Source of the DNA: an uncultured Pelagibacteraceae bacterium
GTDB taxonomy: Bacteria; Pseudomonadota; Alphaproteobacteria; Pelagibacterales; Pelagibacteraceae
NCBI GenBank assembly: GCA_902630665.1
Contig: CACOVP010000003.1
Span: 17,905-81,904, forward strand
Length of the DNA stretch: 64,000 nt
Direction: 5' to 3'
Position 1 is the first letter of the stretch. Each line of letters starts with the position of its first letter. The position numbers and the translations under genes are program-made. The notes under the pieces were generated by a model, which saw nothing but the letters and a program-made list of their open reading frames with translations, did no database searches and was not told the DNA's origin. Below are positions 36,458-45,243 of the stretch, piece by piece.

Positions 36458-37411
36458 ATGGAATTAACAATCGAAAAAGCCAAGTTTCATCAAATTTCCT
36501 TAAAACAAGTAAGGGAAGCTTTAAAAAAAGGTTTATCTAAAAACTATATTGAGGTTGATGTCTCAATTGTTGAATGCCCTGATCTTAGAAAATGGGATTG
36601 CCCTGCTGAAGGTATAAGTGGAAACCAAAGAATTATTGATGTTGGAGGGGAACCATACATGCACGATAAAAGGTTCATAGGTACAGAATTTGATTATGAA
36701 GAAATAGCAAAACGAATAGGCTCTGAAAAATCATATGCTTTAGGTGCAGGTTCAGGAGCTATGTCGTGTTTAGAAGGTCGCTGTGGAGAACTTATCATTA
36801 ATGAGAATTTAATAACTAATGAGTCAAAATCAATAATTGCTCAAGTAGATGAAAATAATAAATGTAAATCAACTTCTTACAATCACCGAAAGCATGGCGG
36901 GCTAGGAAATATCTATTACTCCGAAGGGAAAAAAGGAGATGTTATAAAAATTAAGATTAAAGGAAGGTCAGGTAAGCAAGGCTCTTTACCTCAATCTATG
37001 AGAACTGCACTAATTGAAAATTTACAAACAAACTTAAGTGTTGCGCTGGGTGGTGTGTTTAGAATCCTAAATGGTAAGATTAAATCCCATGTTCAACCAG
37101 ACTATGATGATATAAAACACGAATATTACGATCCAAAAAAAATGAAATGTGTTAAAGATTTTTTACAGTTTTACGAGCCTATAGGACCACATTTTCAATG
37201 CTACTCAGTTTTATGGACTAATGATCCTTCTGGAGGAAAATTAGATTTAAGAGAGTCAGGAGAACACACTCATTTTCATTCTTATAAAGGTACTCAAGAT
37301 GCCGGCCACTATCATTTCGATGTAACACCTGATCAAATTGAATATGAATGTTATTTTAATATTGCAGAGGAAGTTCACAGAGTTAATAATATATATAAAG
37401 AATTGAGATAA
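36458..37411 (+). CDS. DUF1907 (C11orf54/PTD012-like) zinc protein
   Basis: Strong match by eye to the human C11orf54 (PTD012) family: ECPDLRKWDCPAEGISGNQRI, DVGGEPY, ALGAGSGA, ALGGVFRILNGKIKSHV and GEHTHFHS...GHYHFDVTPDQIEY. Zinc ligands would be H270, H272 and H284; the loop between them is two residues longer than in the human protein as I recall it. Length 317 is full. The human protein has ester hydrolase activity on model substrates; the natural substrate here is unknown. It diverges from the MhpD-like operon over 52 bases and converges on the DMT permease gene. Confidence 0.85.
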   Translation: MELTIEKAKFHQISLKQVREALKKGLSKNYIEVDVSIVECPDLRKWDCPAEGISGNQRIIDVGGEPYMHDKRFIGTEFDYEEIAKRIGSEKSYALGAGSGAMSCLEGRCGELIINENLITNESKSIIAQVDENNKCKSTSYNHRKHGGLGNIYYSEGKKGDVIKIKIKGRSGKQGSLPQSMRTALIENLQTNLSVALGGVFRILNGKIKSHVQPDYDDIKHEYYDPKKMKCVKDFLQFYEPIGPHFQCYSVLWTNDPSGGKLDLRESGEHTHFHSYKGTQDAGHYHFDVTPDQIEYECYFNIAEEVHRVNNIYKELR

Positions 37412-37414
37412 AAA

Positions 37415-38341
37415 TTAATCTTTTTTAATTGGTATAGTTGGGTGTCTCGCAGTAGATGTAACAATATTTTTCTTTAGCTTCATTTCTCTCATAACTATGT
37501 ATAGTCCAGCTGCAATTATTATTGCATTTCCTACATAATTATTAATAGTGGGAATTTCGCCAAACACTATGTAACCTATCAACACTCCTGCGAATATCTG
37601 AACATAAATAATCGATCCAAAAATAGCGCCAGGAAGATGTCTTGCTGCATTAATTACTAAAATCATCGCTGTTCCTCTAAAAATGCCAGAGATACCGTTT
37701 AAAACTAAATCATTGAAATTCATGGTTTTAAAGGAAAAGATTACAAATATGCCTGAAAATACAATCATAAATATTTTTCCATATATAATAAATGAGAAAA
37801 TACTTTCCTGATATCCGTATTTTCTAACAATGAGGTAGCTAGCTGCTGCGCAAAGTGGGCACAATAAAGCTACAAATACATATGCATCAATTTTTGAGCC
37901 AAATGGATCAATTGAGATTAAAGTCCCCACTAATCCAAAGATAATTGCAGTAAACCTTTTCCATCTCACCACCTCATTTAAAAAAAATACTGAACCAATC
38001 GTTATGAGTAATGGTGTTAAAAAAACAATGCTGTACATTGTTACCATTGGCATTAAATAAAATCCTGTGTAAGCAAAGAAAACTGCTAGTGCCATTGTTA
38101 AGGACCTAAAAAAGTGTACTTTAAAGTTTGCGCCCTTTAATTTATTCCATCCATCTAAGGTTTGTGTGTAAAGTATTACAGGTATTAATGCGAACCAAGA
38201 ATTAACAAAAATAATTTGAGTAATTTTATAATCTTCTGCAATATATTTAACTATTGCATCTTGAGAAACGAACAAAAAATAACCTAAACAGGCGAGAAAA
38301 AACTCGGGGAGATAATTTTTCTCCGATGTTGATGAACTCAT
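37415..38341 (-). CDS. DMT-superfamily (EamA) permease
   Basis: Ten-span transporter of 308 residues with two EamA repeats (about 10-140 and 150-290), the pattern of RhaT/RarD-like drug/metabolite permeases. Segments such as AVFFAYTGFYLMPMVTMYSIVFLTPL and the repeat-two GAIFGSIIYVQIFAGVLIGY are typical. It shares a base with the PhyH gene upstream and is the last gene of the leftward arm of the LIV-type locus. It may export or import an intermediate. Confidence 0.85.
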   Translation of the reverse strand: MSSSTSEKNYLPEFFLACLGYFLFVSQDAIVKYIAEDYKITQIIFVNSWFALIPVILYTQTLDGWNKLKGANFKVHFFRSLTMALAVFFAYTGFYLMPMVTMYSIVFLTPLLITIGSVFFLNEVVRWKRFTAIIFGLVGTLISIDPFGSKIDAYVFVALLCPLCAAASYLIVRKYGYQESIFSFIIYGKIFMIVFSGIFVIFSFKTMNFNDLVLNGISGIFRGTAMILVINAARHLPGAIFGSIIYVQIFAGVLIGYIVFGEIPTINNYVGNAIIIAAGLYIVMREMKLKKNIVTSTARHPTIPIKKD

Positions 38342-39324
38342 TAAATAATATTCGTTATATCTCTTTTTGAACCTTTGAAGGTTGGAAGTGGATATTTATA
38401 TGTCCATTTTCTCTTTAAACATTTATTTTTAGATTTTTCCCACAAGGTGATCCACTGTTTGTAAGTATTTACTTTAATATTTTTTTTATTTTTACTTTTC
38501 ACTACAAAACTTGGAAGTGGATCTCTCCCTGAGTGTTGCCCACTTTTATTAAATCTTAAATCCATGCTTATTCTAAAGTTTTTTGATTTGTTTGGTAAAG
38601 AACAATGAATTAAATATTTATTAAGTAAAATTATATCCCCAACATCGGCTTCAAGAGGTATTGTCTGTAAATTATCTATGCTTTTTATACCTTTAATCTC
38701 AACTTGTCCTTTGCTTCCAGTATCATGATTTACAAGACCCAGCTTATGACTATTTTTTACTGCCAACATGCACCCATTTTCTATTCTAGTTTTAGTAAAT
38801 GGTATCCAGCAAGTTACTAATTCTGTTCCTTTTTGACCTTTTTTATTCATAACGCCAGCATCTTGATGCCAAGGCGTTCTTCCGACAAGTCCGTCATGTA
38901 AATTCTTTTTCGCAACACCTTTTTCAGGTTGTTTAATTCTCGAATTTTGACAAGGATTAGAAGAAATCTCTGTACCTAAAATTTTCGAGACTTTTTCAAT
39001 TATTTTTTTATTTTTTATTAATGTAAAAATTGACTGACTTGCAAAAAAGTCGCTATCAACTGTAATATTGTTTTGAGGAAGTCTTATATTAAAGTATTGA
39101 TCTAATTCAGGAATACCTAATCTTACCAAATATGAATATTTTTTTTTAAAATTTAAATTTAAAACTTTTTTTTTCTCTTTTTTTGAAACAAATCTATGAA
39201 CTAATCTGTTCATGATAAAAGCCATATCGTTTAAGATAGGTTCTAAATCTAATTTATAATCTAATACTTTTTTTATTCTTACAAACCCATTTTTATCGAA
39301 TTTTTGCTTGATATTTTTATACAT
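38341..39324 (-). CDS. PhyH-family Fe(II)/2-oxoglutarate dioxygenase
   Basis: Non-haem iron oxygenase of 327 residues. The 2-His-1-Asp facial triad is visible: H153 and D155 in WHQDAG and H240 in IHCSLPN, with R251 placed to bind 2-oxoglutarate. Substrates of this family are very diverse (acyl-CoA, amino acids, osmolytes, phosphonates). It follows the LivG-type gene by 38 bases on the same strand, so it likely oxidises something brought in by that transporter. Basic, Lys-rich N-terminal region. Confidence 0.82.
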   Translation of the reverse strand: MYKNIKQKFDKNGFVRIKKVLDYKLDLEPILNDMAFIMNRLVHRFVSKKEKKKVLNLNFKKKYSYLVRLGIPELDQYFNIRLPQNNITVDSDFFASQSIFTLIKNKKIIEKVSKILGTEISSNPCQNSRIKQPEKGVAKKNLHDGLVGRTPWHQDAGVMNKKGQKGTELVTCWIPFTKTRIENGCMLAVKNSHKLGLVNHDTGSKGQVEIKGIKSIDNLQTIPLEADVGDIILLNKYLIHCSLPNKSKNFRISMDLRFNKSGQHSGRDPLPSFVVKSKNKKNIKVNTYKQWITLWEKSKNKCLKRKWTYKYPLPTFKGSKRDITNII

Positions 39325-39362
39325 TTGGTAATGGTCGTTTAATAAACCTTATCAAATTTGAT

Positions 39363-40160
39363 TTAGACCGCAAGGGCTTTTCTCATTTCCTCGTCATTCA
39401 TCTTCTTGCCTAAATAAGCCTCTATTACAGCATTATCGTCTTTAACTTGACTAGGTGTTCCCTCGGCAATTTTTTGTCCATGATCAAGAACTGTTACAGT
39501 ATTACAAGTATCCATAACTACTTTTAATATGTGCTCTATAATAATAAGTGTTAATCCATACTTGTCTTTTAATTGCATAATTATCTTCATAAGATTATCA
39601 ACGTTAACTGGAGATAGTCCTGCTGCAGGTTCATCTAACATCAATAATTTTGGTTTCATGGCTATTGCTCTAGCTAAAACTAACAAACGTCTTTGGCCTC
39701 CGGATAACTCACTTGCATTTAATTCTGCATAATCGGCGAGACCTACAAAAGATAATAGTTCCATCATCTCATCTTTGATTTCTTTTTCTTGATCCCATAT
39801 TTTTTTTCTTCCAATTACAGCATCAAAAAATTTATATTTTACTCTAGTGTGATAGCCAGACATTACATTATTTATCACTGACATATCTTGGTAAAGTCTC
39901 AGAAGTTGGAAAGTTCTAGATAAACCTAATGCTCCAATTTTATGTGGTGGTTCATTAGTAATATCGTGACCATTAAATTCAATGTAACTACCTGGATCAG
40001 GATCATAAACCCCAGATACTAAATTAAAAAAAGTGCTTTTTCCTGAACCATTCGGACCGATTATGCCTCTGATTTCTCCAGCTGGTAACTCAAAATCAAC
40101 TTTATCAATAGCTTTTAAACCACCAAATGCTTTCATCAAATTTTTTGTTTTAAGTAACAT
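39363..40160 (-). CDS. LIV-type ABC transporter ATPase, LivG-like
   Basis: Branched-chain amino acid type (HAAT) ATPase of 265 residues. Walker A GPNGSGKST, signature LSGGQRRL, Walker B LLMLDEPAAGLSP and switch His in IIEHILKVV are normal. It shares a base with the LivM-type gene. HAAT transporters also carry urea, amides and aromatic or other acids, so the substrate is open. The matching second ATPase and second permease lie on the other strand. Confidence 0.9.
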   Translation of the reverse strand: MLLKTKNLMKAFGGLKAIDKVDFELPAGEIRGIIGPNGSGKSTFFNLVSGVYDPDPGSYIEFNGHDITNEPPHKIGALGLSRTFQLLRLYQDMSVINNVMSGYHTRVKYKFFDAVIGRKKIWDQEKEIKDEMMELLSFVGLADYAELNASELSGGQRRLLVLARAIAMKPKLLMLDEPAAGLSPVNVDNLMKIIMQLKDKYGLTLIIIEHILKVVMDTCNTVTVLDHGQKIAEGTPSQVKDDNAVIEAYLGKKMNDEEMRKALAV

Positions 40161-41149
40161 TACTTACCTTCCTCAACTTTCTTTTTTTTAAATCTTTTAT
40201 CTATGAATATCTTATCAATAAATCCGCCAATTCCTTTTGGCATGAATAAAATTGTTAAAACGATTGTTAAGCCAAATATAAATAATTGATACTCATAAAG
40301 AGGACGAGTTAAATCATAAACAATTGTAATTATTATTGCTCCTATTATTCCTCCCCAAATGTGACCTAGGCCCCCGAAAACAACCATTGCTAAAAAAGTA
40401 ACCATCTCAATTACTGTATAGTTATTTGGATGAATATATCCTGGTGGAAGATGTGCGTAGACAGCTCCGGCAGCTCCAGCAAACATTGCACTTAATATAA
40501 ATGCTAAAATTTTATATTTTTTTATATCTATTCCGGATGCAGCTGCTGATATTGGATCTTCTCTTACTGACATAAATGCTCGTCCAATAGAAGATTTTAA
40601 AATACTGTAAGAAAAGTAAACTGCAATTAACATAACTGGCATAGAGATATAATAGTATTTATCAGGGGTATCAAAAGGTACTCCAAAAATCACAGGCTGA
40701 GAAATACTTGAAATTCCATACGTCGAACCAAAAAATTCTCCATTCTCTATAAATAATCTTATTGCTTCTCCCCCTCCTAATGTGGCCAAGGCTAAGTAAG
40801 GACCCTCAAGTCTAAAAGACGGAATTCCAAAAGCTATTCCAAATAACCCTGTTACTATGATCGCTGCTGGTAAAGTCATCCATAAGTCAGAACCTAAATA
40901 CATAAACATACATCCAGCTGTGTAAGAACCCACTGCATATAGACCAACATGTCCAACGGTAACTTGACCACAATAGCCTTTAACAATGTTTAGTCCCGCA
41001 GCAACAATTATATTTATAAATATTAAGCTTGATAAATGTGATTGATATAAGTCTGTAAAAAAAATTGTTGGAACACATAAAAGAACTAGATAAGCAATGA
41101 TAAATCCAAGAAAAGGATACTGGCTGATTATTTTTTTAAATTTTTCCAT
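40160..41149 (-). CDS. LIV-type ABC transporter permease, LivM-like
   Basis: Membrane permease of 329 residues with about eight to ten spans. The family segments GYCGQVTVGHVGLYAVGSYT, PSFRLEGPYLALATLGGGEAIR and the coupling region GRAFMSVREDPISAAASGIDIKK-like are visible. Basic C-terminus. It follows the binding-protein gene after an 82-base gap that contains a hairpin. Confidence 0.9.
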   Translation of the reverse strand: MEKFKKIISQYPFLGFIIAYLVLLCVPTIFFTDLYQSHLSSLIFINIIVAAGLNIVKGYCGQVTVGHVGLYAVGSYTAGCMFMYLGSDLWMTLPAAIIVTGLFGIAFGIPSFRLEGPYLALATLGGGEAIRLFIENGEFFGSTYGISSISQPVIFGVPFDTPDKYYYISMPVMLIAVYFSYSILKSSIGRAFMSVREDPISAAASGIDIKKYKILAFILSAMFAGAAGAVYAHLPPGYIHPNNYTVIEMVTFLAMVVFGGLGHIWGGIIGAIIITIVYDLTRPLYEYQLFIFGLTIVLTILFMPKGIGGFIDKIFIDKRFKKKKVEEGK

Positions 41150-41191
41150 TTTCTTGCTCTTTTTATTATTAAATTTCTCTTAAGAATATAA

Positions 41192-41218
41192 ATGAGCGGT
41201 GCTTTATACACCGCTCAT
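41192..41218 (-). terminator. Hairpin after the LIV-type binding-protein gene
   Basis: A perfect 10-bp stem, ATGAGCGGTG pairing with CACCGCTCAT, with a 7-base loop. On the minus strand it is followed by TTATATTC, a poor U-tract, so it may be a weak terminator or an mRNA 3'-end protecting structure. It sits between binding-protein and permease genes, the same place as the hairpin in the Glp operon. Confidence 0.7.
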
Positions 41219-41231
41219 CAATTTTTAGAAA

Positions 41232-42428
41232 TTATAGACCGTCACTTGGGTTGAATGTAACTGTACCAGCAACTGCTGTTTTCCAGTTTTTTCCACCTCT
41301 TGAGTATTTGATCATAACTGGTGTTTTGTTACCATCTCTACACTCTGGTGAACCATTCGCACAAAAACTAATTGGTCCTGAAGCTAATCCAGTAAAATTA
41401 GTTATGCCAGCAATAGCATCTCTCACAGCAAGTCTATCAGCAGCTAAATCACCTGTGAATTTAGCAGAAGCTTTTGTCAATGCTGGTTTAAGCATATCTA
41501 AAAGATCTTGCATTTGTGAAAAGTCGTGACCCGGTGTTACACCGTAGGTGTCTTTGATCTTCTTCACAAATTTTTTAGCGATTGGTCTTGTGTCTGAAGC
41601 AGCGAAAGCAGCTGAGTAAACAACTCCAACTGCAGCTTTACCTGCGTTTGTTGGCACTTCTACTTTTGAAGCTACCGAGTTTGCTACTCTGTGCACACTT
41701 TTTGGTATTCCAACTTCATATGATTGAACAAGCATACGAACTGTTTCATCAACTAGACCAGATAAAACTATTACATCTGGGTTAGTAGCTTTAGCTTTCA
41801 TTAAGTAAGATCTAAAGTCAGTTTCTTTTTCACCGGCTTGAACTGCATAAGTTGGTTCAACTCCGTACTCGTCTTTCATAAATTGTATCATCTCTTTAGC
41901 AAATACCATGCTGGCCTGGTCAGGCACATAGATATACGCTATCTTCTTACCTTGTTGCTCAGCAGTGAATTTACCTTGTACAAGTTTATAAAATCTAGAA
42001 GATACTGGTACTCTGAATATATATTCACTTCCCTGCATAGTGATTTTAGAACTTGTAGAGTGAGGTATAATTTGCGGAACTTTTGCTTTAGTTATAACTG
42101 GAACCATTGGTAAAGTTACAGAACTACAGCTTGATCCGATTATTACGTGAACTTTGTCTTGGTAGGCAAGTTTTGTAGCATTCGCTACTCCTTTTTCTGA
42201 TTTACACTCATCGTTATATAGAGTTAAATCAATTTTTCTACCATTGATACCGCCTTCTTTATTCCACATCTCTACAGTATCAGTTATTAATTCACCGTGC
42301 TTATATCCAACATCTGATAACATTCTAAATGAAACACCAATTTTGATGTCATTTGCTTGTGCTATTGATGATAGGGCTAATCCAGCAGTGAACACTAGTG
42401 TCGAAAAAATAACTTTTAATTTTTTCAT
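41232..42428 (-). CDS. LIV-type ABC substrate-binding protein
   Basis: Periplasmic binding protein of 398 residues, type-I fold like LivK/AmiC/UrtA. Signal peptide MKKLKVIFSTLVFTAGLALSSIAQA (cut near 25). The segments DTVEMWNKEGGINGRKIDLTLYND and VHVIIGSSCSSVTLPM are typical of ligand-site regions in this group. It opens the leftward arm of the locus and is divergent from the LivF-type gene. Ligand not predictable from sequence. Confidence 0.9.
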   Translation of the reverse strand: MKKLKVIFSTLVFTAGLALSSIAQANDIKIGVSFRMLSDVGYKHGELITDTVEMWNKEGGINGRKIDLTLYNDECKSEKGVANATKLAYQDKVHVIIGSSCSSVTLPMVPVITKAKVPQIIPHSTSSKITMQGSEYIFRVPVSSRFYKLVQGKFTAEQQGKKIAYIYVPDQASMVFAKEMIQFMKDEYGVEPTYAVQAGEKETDFRSYLMKAKATNPDVIVLSGLVDETVRMLVQSYEVGIPKSVHRVANSVASKVEVPTNAGKAAVGVVYSAAFAASDTRPIAKKFVKKIKDTYGVTPGHDFSQMQDLLDMLKPALTKASAKFTGDLAADRLAVRDAIAGITNFTGLASGPISFCANGSPECRDGNKTPVMIKYSRGGKNWKTAVAGTVTFNPSDGL

Positions 42429-42471
42429 ATTTCCCTCTTTCTATTTTTATTTTAATCTTCGGCGTTTTTTA

Positions 42472-42500
42472 TTGACGTCAAAGATCAAATTTAATTAAAT
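42472..42500 (+). promoter_or_regulatory. Candidate promoter(s) in the divergent LIV-type intergenic region
   Basis: On the plus strand TTGACG is followed after exactly 17 bases by TTAAAT (4 of 6 to TATAAT). The -35 lies in the perfect palindrome TTGACGTCAA (42472-42481), so the same TTGACG is read on the minus strand and could serve the leftward arm too. The plus-strand -10 falls inside the adjacent long inverted repeat. Confidence 0.4.
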
Positions 42501-42514
42501 GCATTTAATTAAAT
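42489..42514. promoter_or_regulatory. Perfect 26-bp inverted repeat, candidate operator
   Basis: ATTTAATTAAATG and its exact reverse complement meet at a TGCA centre. Each arm also contains the shorter palindrome TTTAATTAAA, 14 bases apart. It lies in the 110-base gap between the two arms of the LIV-type catabolic locus and overlaps a candidate -10 box, as an operator for a dimeric repressor would. No regulator gene is found in the locus. Confidence 0.55.
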
Positions 42515-42538
42515 ATAGAATTTTAAATCAAGTGTTAT

Positions 42539-43264
42539 ATGCTTAAAATAGATGGTCTAATTTCTGGCTATGGGTCAGTTCAAATTTTAAATGGTGCAAA
42601 CATGAAAGTAGATGCACAATCTATAGTTGCATTACTGGGTGGAAATGGCACAGGCAAATCTACAATTTTAAAAGCATGTTCAGGACTAATTAGATCTTGG
42701 AGTGGAAGTATAAATTTTGACGGAGAAGATATTCATAATAACCCTCCACATAAAATTGTTGAAAGAGGATTAGTGCAAGTTACTCAAGGAAAAGATGTTT
42801 TTCCAGCCATGTCTGTAATTGAAAATTTAAGATTAGGTGGATTTGTTTTAAATTCAAAACAAAAATTAGAAGATAATTTAGAAAAGGTGTTTGATTACTT
42901 TCCTAGATTAAATGAAAGAAAAAATCAATTAGCAGCAACACTATCAGGCGGTGAATTGCAAATGCTTTGTATTGGTAGAGGGCTAATGTCTAATCCAAAG
43001 ATGATAATGTTAGATGAACCAAGTGCAGCGTTAGCTCCTCAAATAGTTTTGGATATTTTTAAAAATATAAATCGAATTAGAAAAGACGGCCTTACAGTAT
43101 TAGTTGTTGAACAAAATGTAAGAATGGCATTATTGTTGGCTGATTATGGTTACGTAATCAAAGATGGTGTTATAAAAGTTGAGGGTGAGTCTAAAAAACT
43201 AATGTACGATGATACTGTAAAAGACTCTTATCTAGGAGGCGGAGGAACTACTGCAAATGTTTAA
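42539..43264 (+). CDS. LIV-type ABC transporter ATPase, LivF-like
   Basis: HAAT-type ATPase of 241 residues. Walker A GGNGTGKST, signature LSGGELQML, Walker B MIMLDEPSAALAP and the EQN switch region typical of LivF proteins are present. It begins the rightward arm and overlaps the LivH-type gene by 8 bases. The pairing with the LivG-like protein on the other arm completes the transporter. Confidence 0.9.
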   Translation: MLKIDGLISGYGSVQILNGANMKVDAQSIVALLGGNGTGKSTILKACSGLIRSWSGSINFDGEDIHNNPPHKIVERGLVQVTQGKDVFPAMSVIENLRLGGFVLNSKQKLEDNLEKVFDYFPRLNERKNQLAATLSGGELQMLCIGRGLMSNPKMIMLDEPSAALAPQIVLDIFKNINRIRKDGLTVLVVEQNVRMALLLADYGYVIKDGVIKVEGESKKLMYDDTVKDSYLGGGGTTANV

Positions 43265-44294
43265 AACATTTAAATTTACAAGAAAAGTCGAAAATACTTT
43301 AATGTTAATATTTACGGCTATCTTCTTAATTTATATCAGCTTAAGTCCTGACATGAGCATTGACTCCTTAAAAGGAGTTTTAGTCATTGGTGTTACTGTT
43401 GGAATTATCTACGGCTTAGTAGCAGTAGGTATATCTCTAATTTATACCGGTTTAGATGTTGTTAATTTCTCTCACGGAGAATTTTTTATGATAGGTGCCT
43501 TTACTGGTTTAACAGTTTACAACTTTCTTGTAGATGGTGAGTTAATATATGCAATTTTTCCTGAAGCTTATGGTGTCGTTGGTTATGTAATAGGATTGTT
43601 TTTTGCCTTTGTATTAATGGGTCTTTTTGGTGTTTTAATAGAGAGAATATTTTTAAGACCTTTAACAAAAAAAGGTGGTGGATATACAGTAGCTGGAATG
43701 GGAATAATCATATGTGGTTTTGGTTTATCAGTAATACTTCAAAATGTTGCGTATATAATTTGGAATCCAACAGCACACCCTTTTCATGCTGACTTAGGTT
43801 TACCTATAAATATAGCCGGAATTACATTGCCAATGACTTACTTATGGATGTTAGTAACAGGTTTCGTTGTTGCTGGTGCACTATATTTTTTTCTAAACAA
43901 AACAAAAATGGGACTGGGAGTTAGAGCTGTTGCTTTTTCTAAAGATATATCAAATTTGGTTGGTATAAATGTTCCACTTTATATCTCAATAATTTTTGGA
44001 ATAGCTTGCGCACTAGCTGGTATTGCAGGAACTTTAGTTGGTCCAACTTATCAAGTTGTGGTTTACATGGGTTATATCATTCTTCTAAAGGCATTTGCAT
44101 CAGCAGTAGTAGGTGGATTTGGAAGTTTACCTGGAGCTATTGTTGGAGGTTTTACAGTTGGATTATTTGAGACAGCTTGCTCATTTTTCATTTCAGGTAG
44201 TCACAAAGACGCTTATGCCTTTTTGTTAATGGTTGTCGTATTACTAATTAAACCAACTGGTTTTTTTGGTGTTCAGGTTAAAATGAAAGCTTAA
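43257..44294 (+). CDS. LIV-type ABC transporter permease, LivH-like
   Basis: Permease of 345 residues, about eight spans plus one extra N-terminal span (about 14-30). Family segments GLVAVGISLIYTGLDVVNFSHGEFFMIGAF, RAVAFSKDISNLVGINV and AFASAVVGGFGSLPGAIVGGF are clear. It shares one base with the following reductase gene. Confidence 0.9.
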   Translation: MFKTFKFTRKVENTLMLIFTAIFLIYISLSPDMSIDSLKGVLVIGVTVGIIYGLVAVGISLIYTGLDVVNFSHGEFFMIGAFTGLTVYNFLVDGELIYAIFPEAYGVVGYVIGLFFAFVLMGLFGVLIERIFLRPLTKKGGGYTVAGMGIIICGFGLSVILQNVAYIIWNPTAHPFHADLGLPINIAGITLPMTYLWMLVTGFVVAGALYFFLNKTKMGLGVRAVAFSKDISNLVGINVPLYISIIFGIACALAGIAGTLVGPTYQVVVYMGYIILLKAFASAVVGGFGSLPGAIVGGFTVGLFETACSFFISGSHKDAYAFLLMVVVLLIKPTGFFGVQVKMKA

Positions 44295-45238
44295 TGGTAA
44301 AAAAAGATACAAAAGTTGCAGTATTAGGTGCTGGAGCGATGGGATGCCTTTTTGGTGGTCTCTTAGCTGAAAAAGGTCTGGATGTAGTTTTAATTGATGT
44401 TTGGAAAGAGCATATCGATGCAATAAATTCTAAAGGTTTAAAAATGGATGGCCATGGAGGTGACAGGTTTATAAAGATTAAAGCAACAACCGATCCTTCT
44501 ATATTAAAACCAGTCGATGCGATTATAATTATGTGTAAGGCAACTGCACTTGAGAAAGCTTTAAATAATTCAAAAAATATAATTGGTAAAAACACTATGT
44601 TAATGTCTTTTCAAAATGGTATTGGTCATGAAGTAATAATGCAAAAAATAGCAGGTAAAGATAAAGTTTTAGGGGGAACTACTACTCAAGCTTCAAACAT
44701 TTTAGGGCCTGGTCACATCAAAAATCATGCAGCTCTTCCTTCTTGGATCGGTGAATACGAAGGTGGGATGTCCGACAGAGTTAAAGATATAGCAGAAACA
44801 TTTACTGCACATAATCTTGAAACAATAGCTGCACCAGATATAAAAAAAAGAAAGTGGATGAAATTATTTGCTTTAACTGCAATTGGACCTCTTTCATCTA
44901 TTTTTAATCTTCATCATACAGATTTATATATTAGTAACAAAAATCAAGAAGTATCAAGAGAACTTGGTAAAAAGATAATACTTGAAACGAGAGAAGTTGC
45001 AAAAGCGGATGGTGTAGATGTAAGTGAAGATGAATGTTTGGAAATGTTTAATAAAATAATAGATTCTAAACAAACGAATAAATCATCAATGTGTTTTGAT
45101 ATTCTCAACAAAAGAAAAACAGAAATTGAATTTATAAACGGAGCTGTTTCTAAAATAGGTAAAAGTCATGGTGTAAAAACTCCAATGAATGATTTAATGT
45201 ATAAGATGATAATGGTAAAAGAAGGAATGTATCTATAA
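44294..45238 (+). CDS. Ketopantoate reductase-like (ApbA/PanE family) oxidoreductase
   Basis: NAD(P)-binding protein of 314 residues. GAGAMG Rossmann loop near the start (VAVLGAGAMGCLFGG), the QNGIGHE segment and the helical C-terminal domain with RKWMKLFALTAIGPLSSIF match the PanE family. The genome may have its own panE elsewhere; placed here between a transporter and an acyl-CoA synthetase, it more likely reduces or oxidises a 2-keto or 2-hydroxy acid of the catabolic route (inference). Confidence 0.82.
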   Translation: MVKKDTKVAVLGAGAMGCLFGGLLAEKGLDVVLIDVWKEHIDAINSKGLKMDGHGGDRFIKIKATTDPSILKPVDAIIIMCKATALEKALNNSKNIIGKNTMLMSFQNGIGHEVIMQKIAGKDKVLGGTTTQASNILGPGHIKNHAALPSWIGEYEGGMSDRVKDIAETFTAHNLETIAAPDIKKRKWMKLFALTAIGPLSSIFNLHHTDLYISNKNQEVSRELGKKIILETREVAKADGVDVSEDECLEMFNKIIDSKQTNKSSMCFDILNKRKTEIEFINGAVSKIGKSHGVKTPMNDLMYKMIMVKEGMYL

Positions 45239-45243
45239 GCCAA

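Noticed and set aside
44278..44595. 105-codon minus-strand frame opposite the PanE-like gene
   Set aside because: Shadow of a well-supported reductase on the plus strand.
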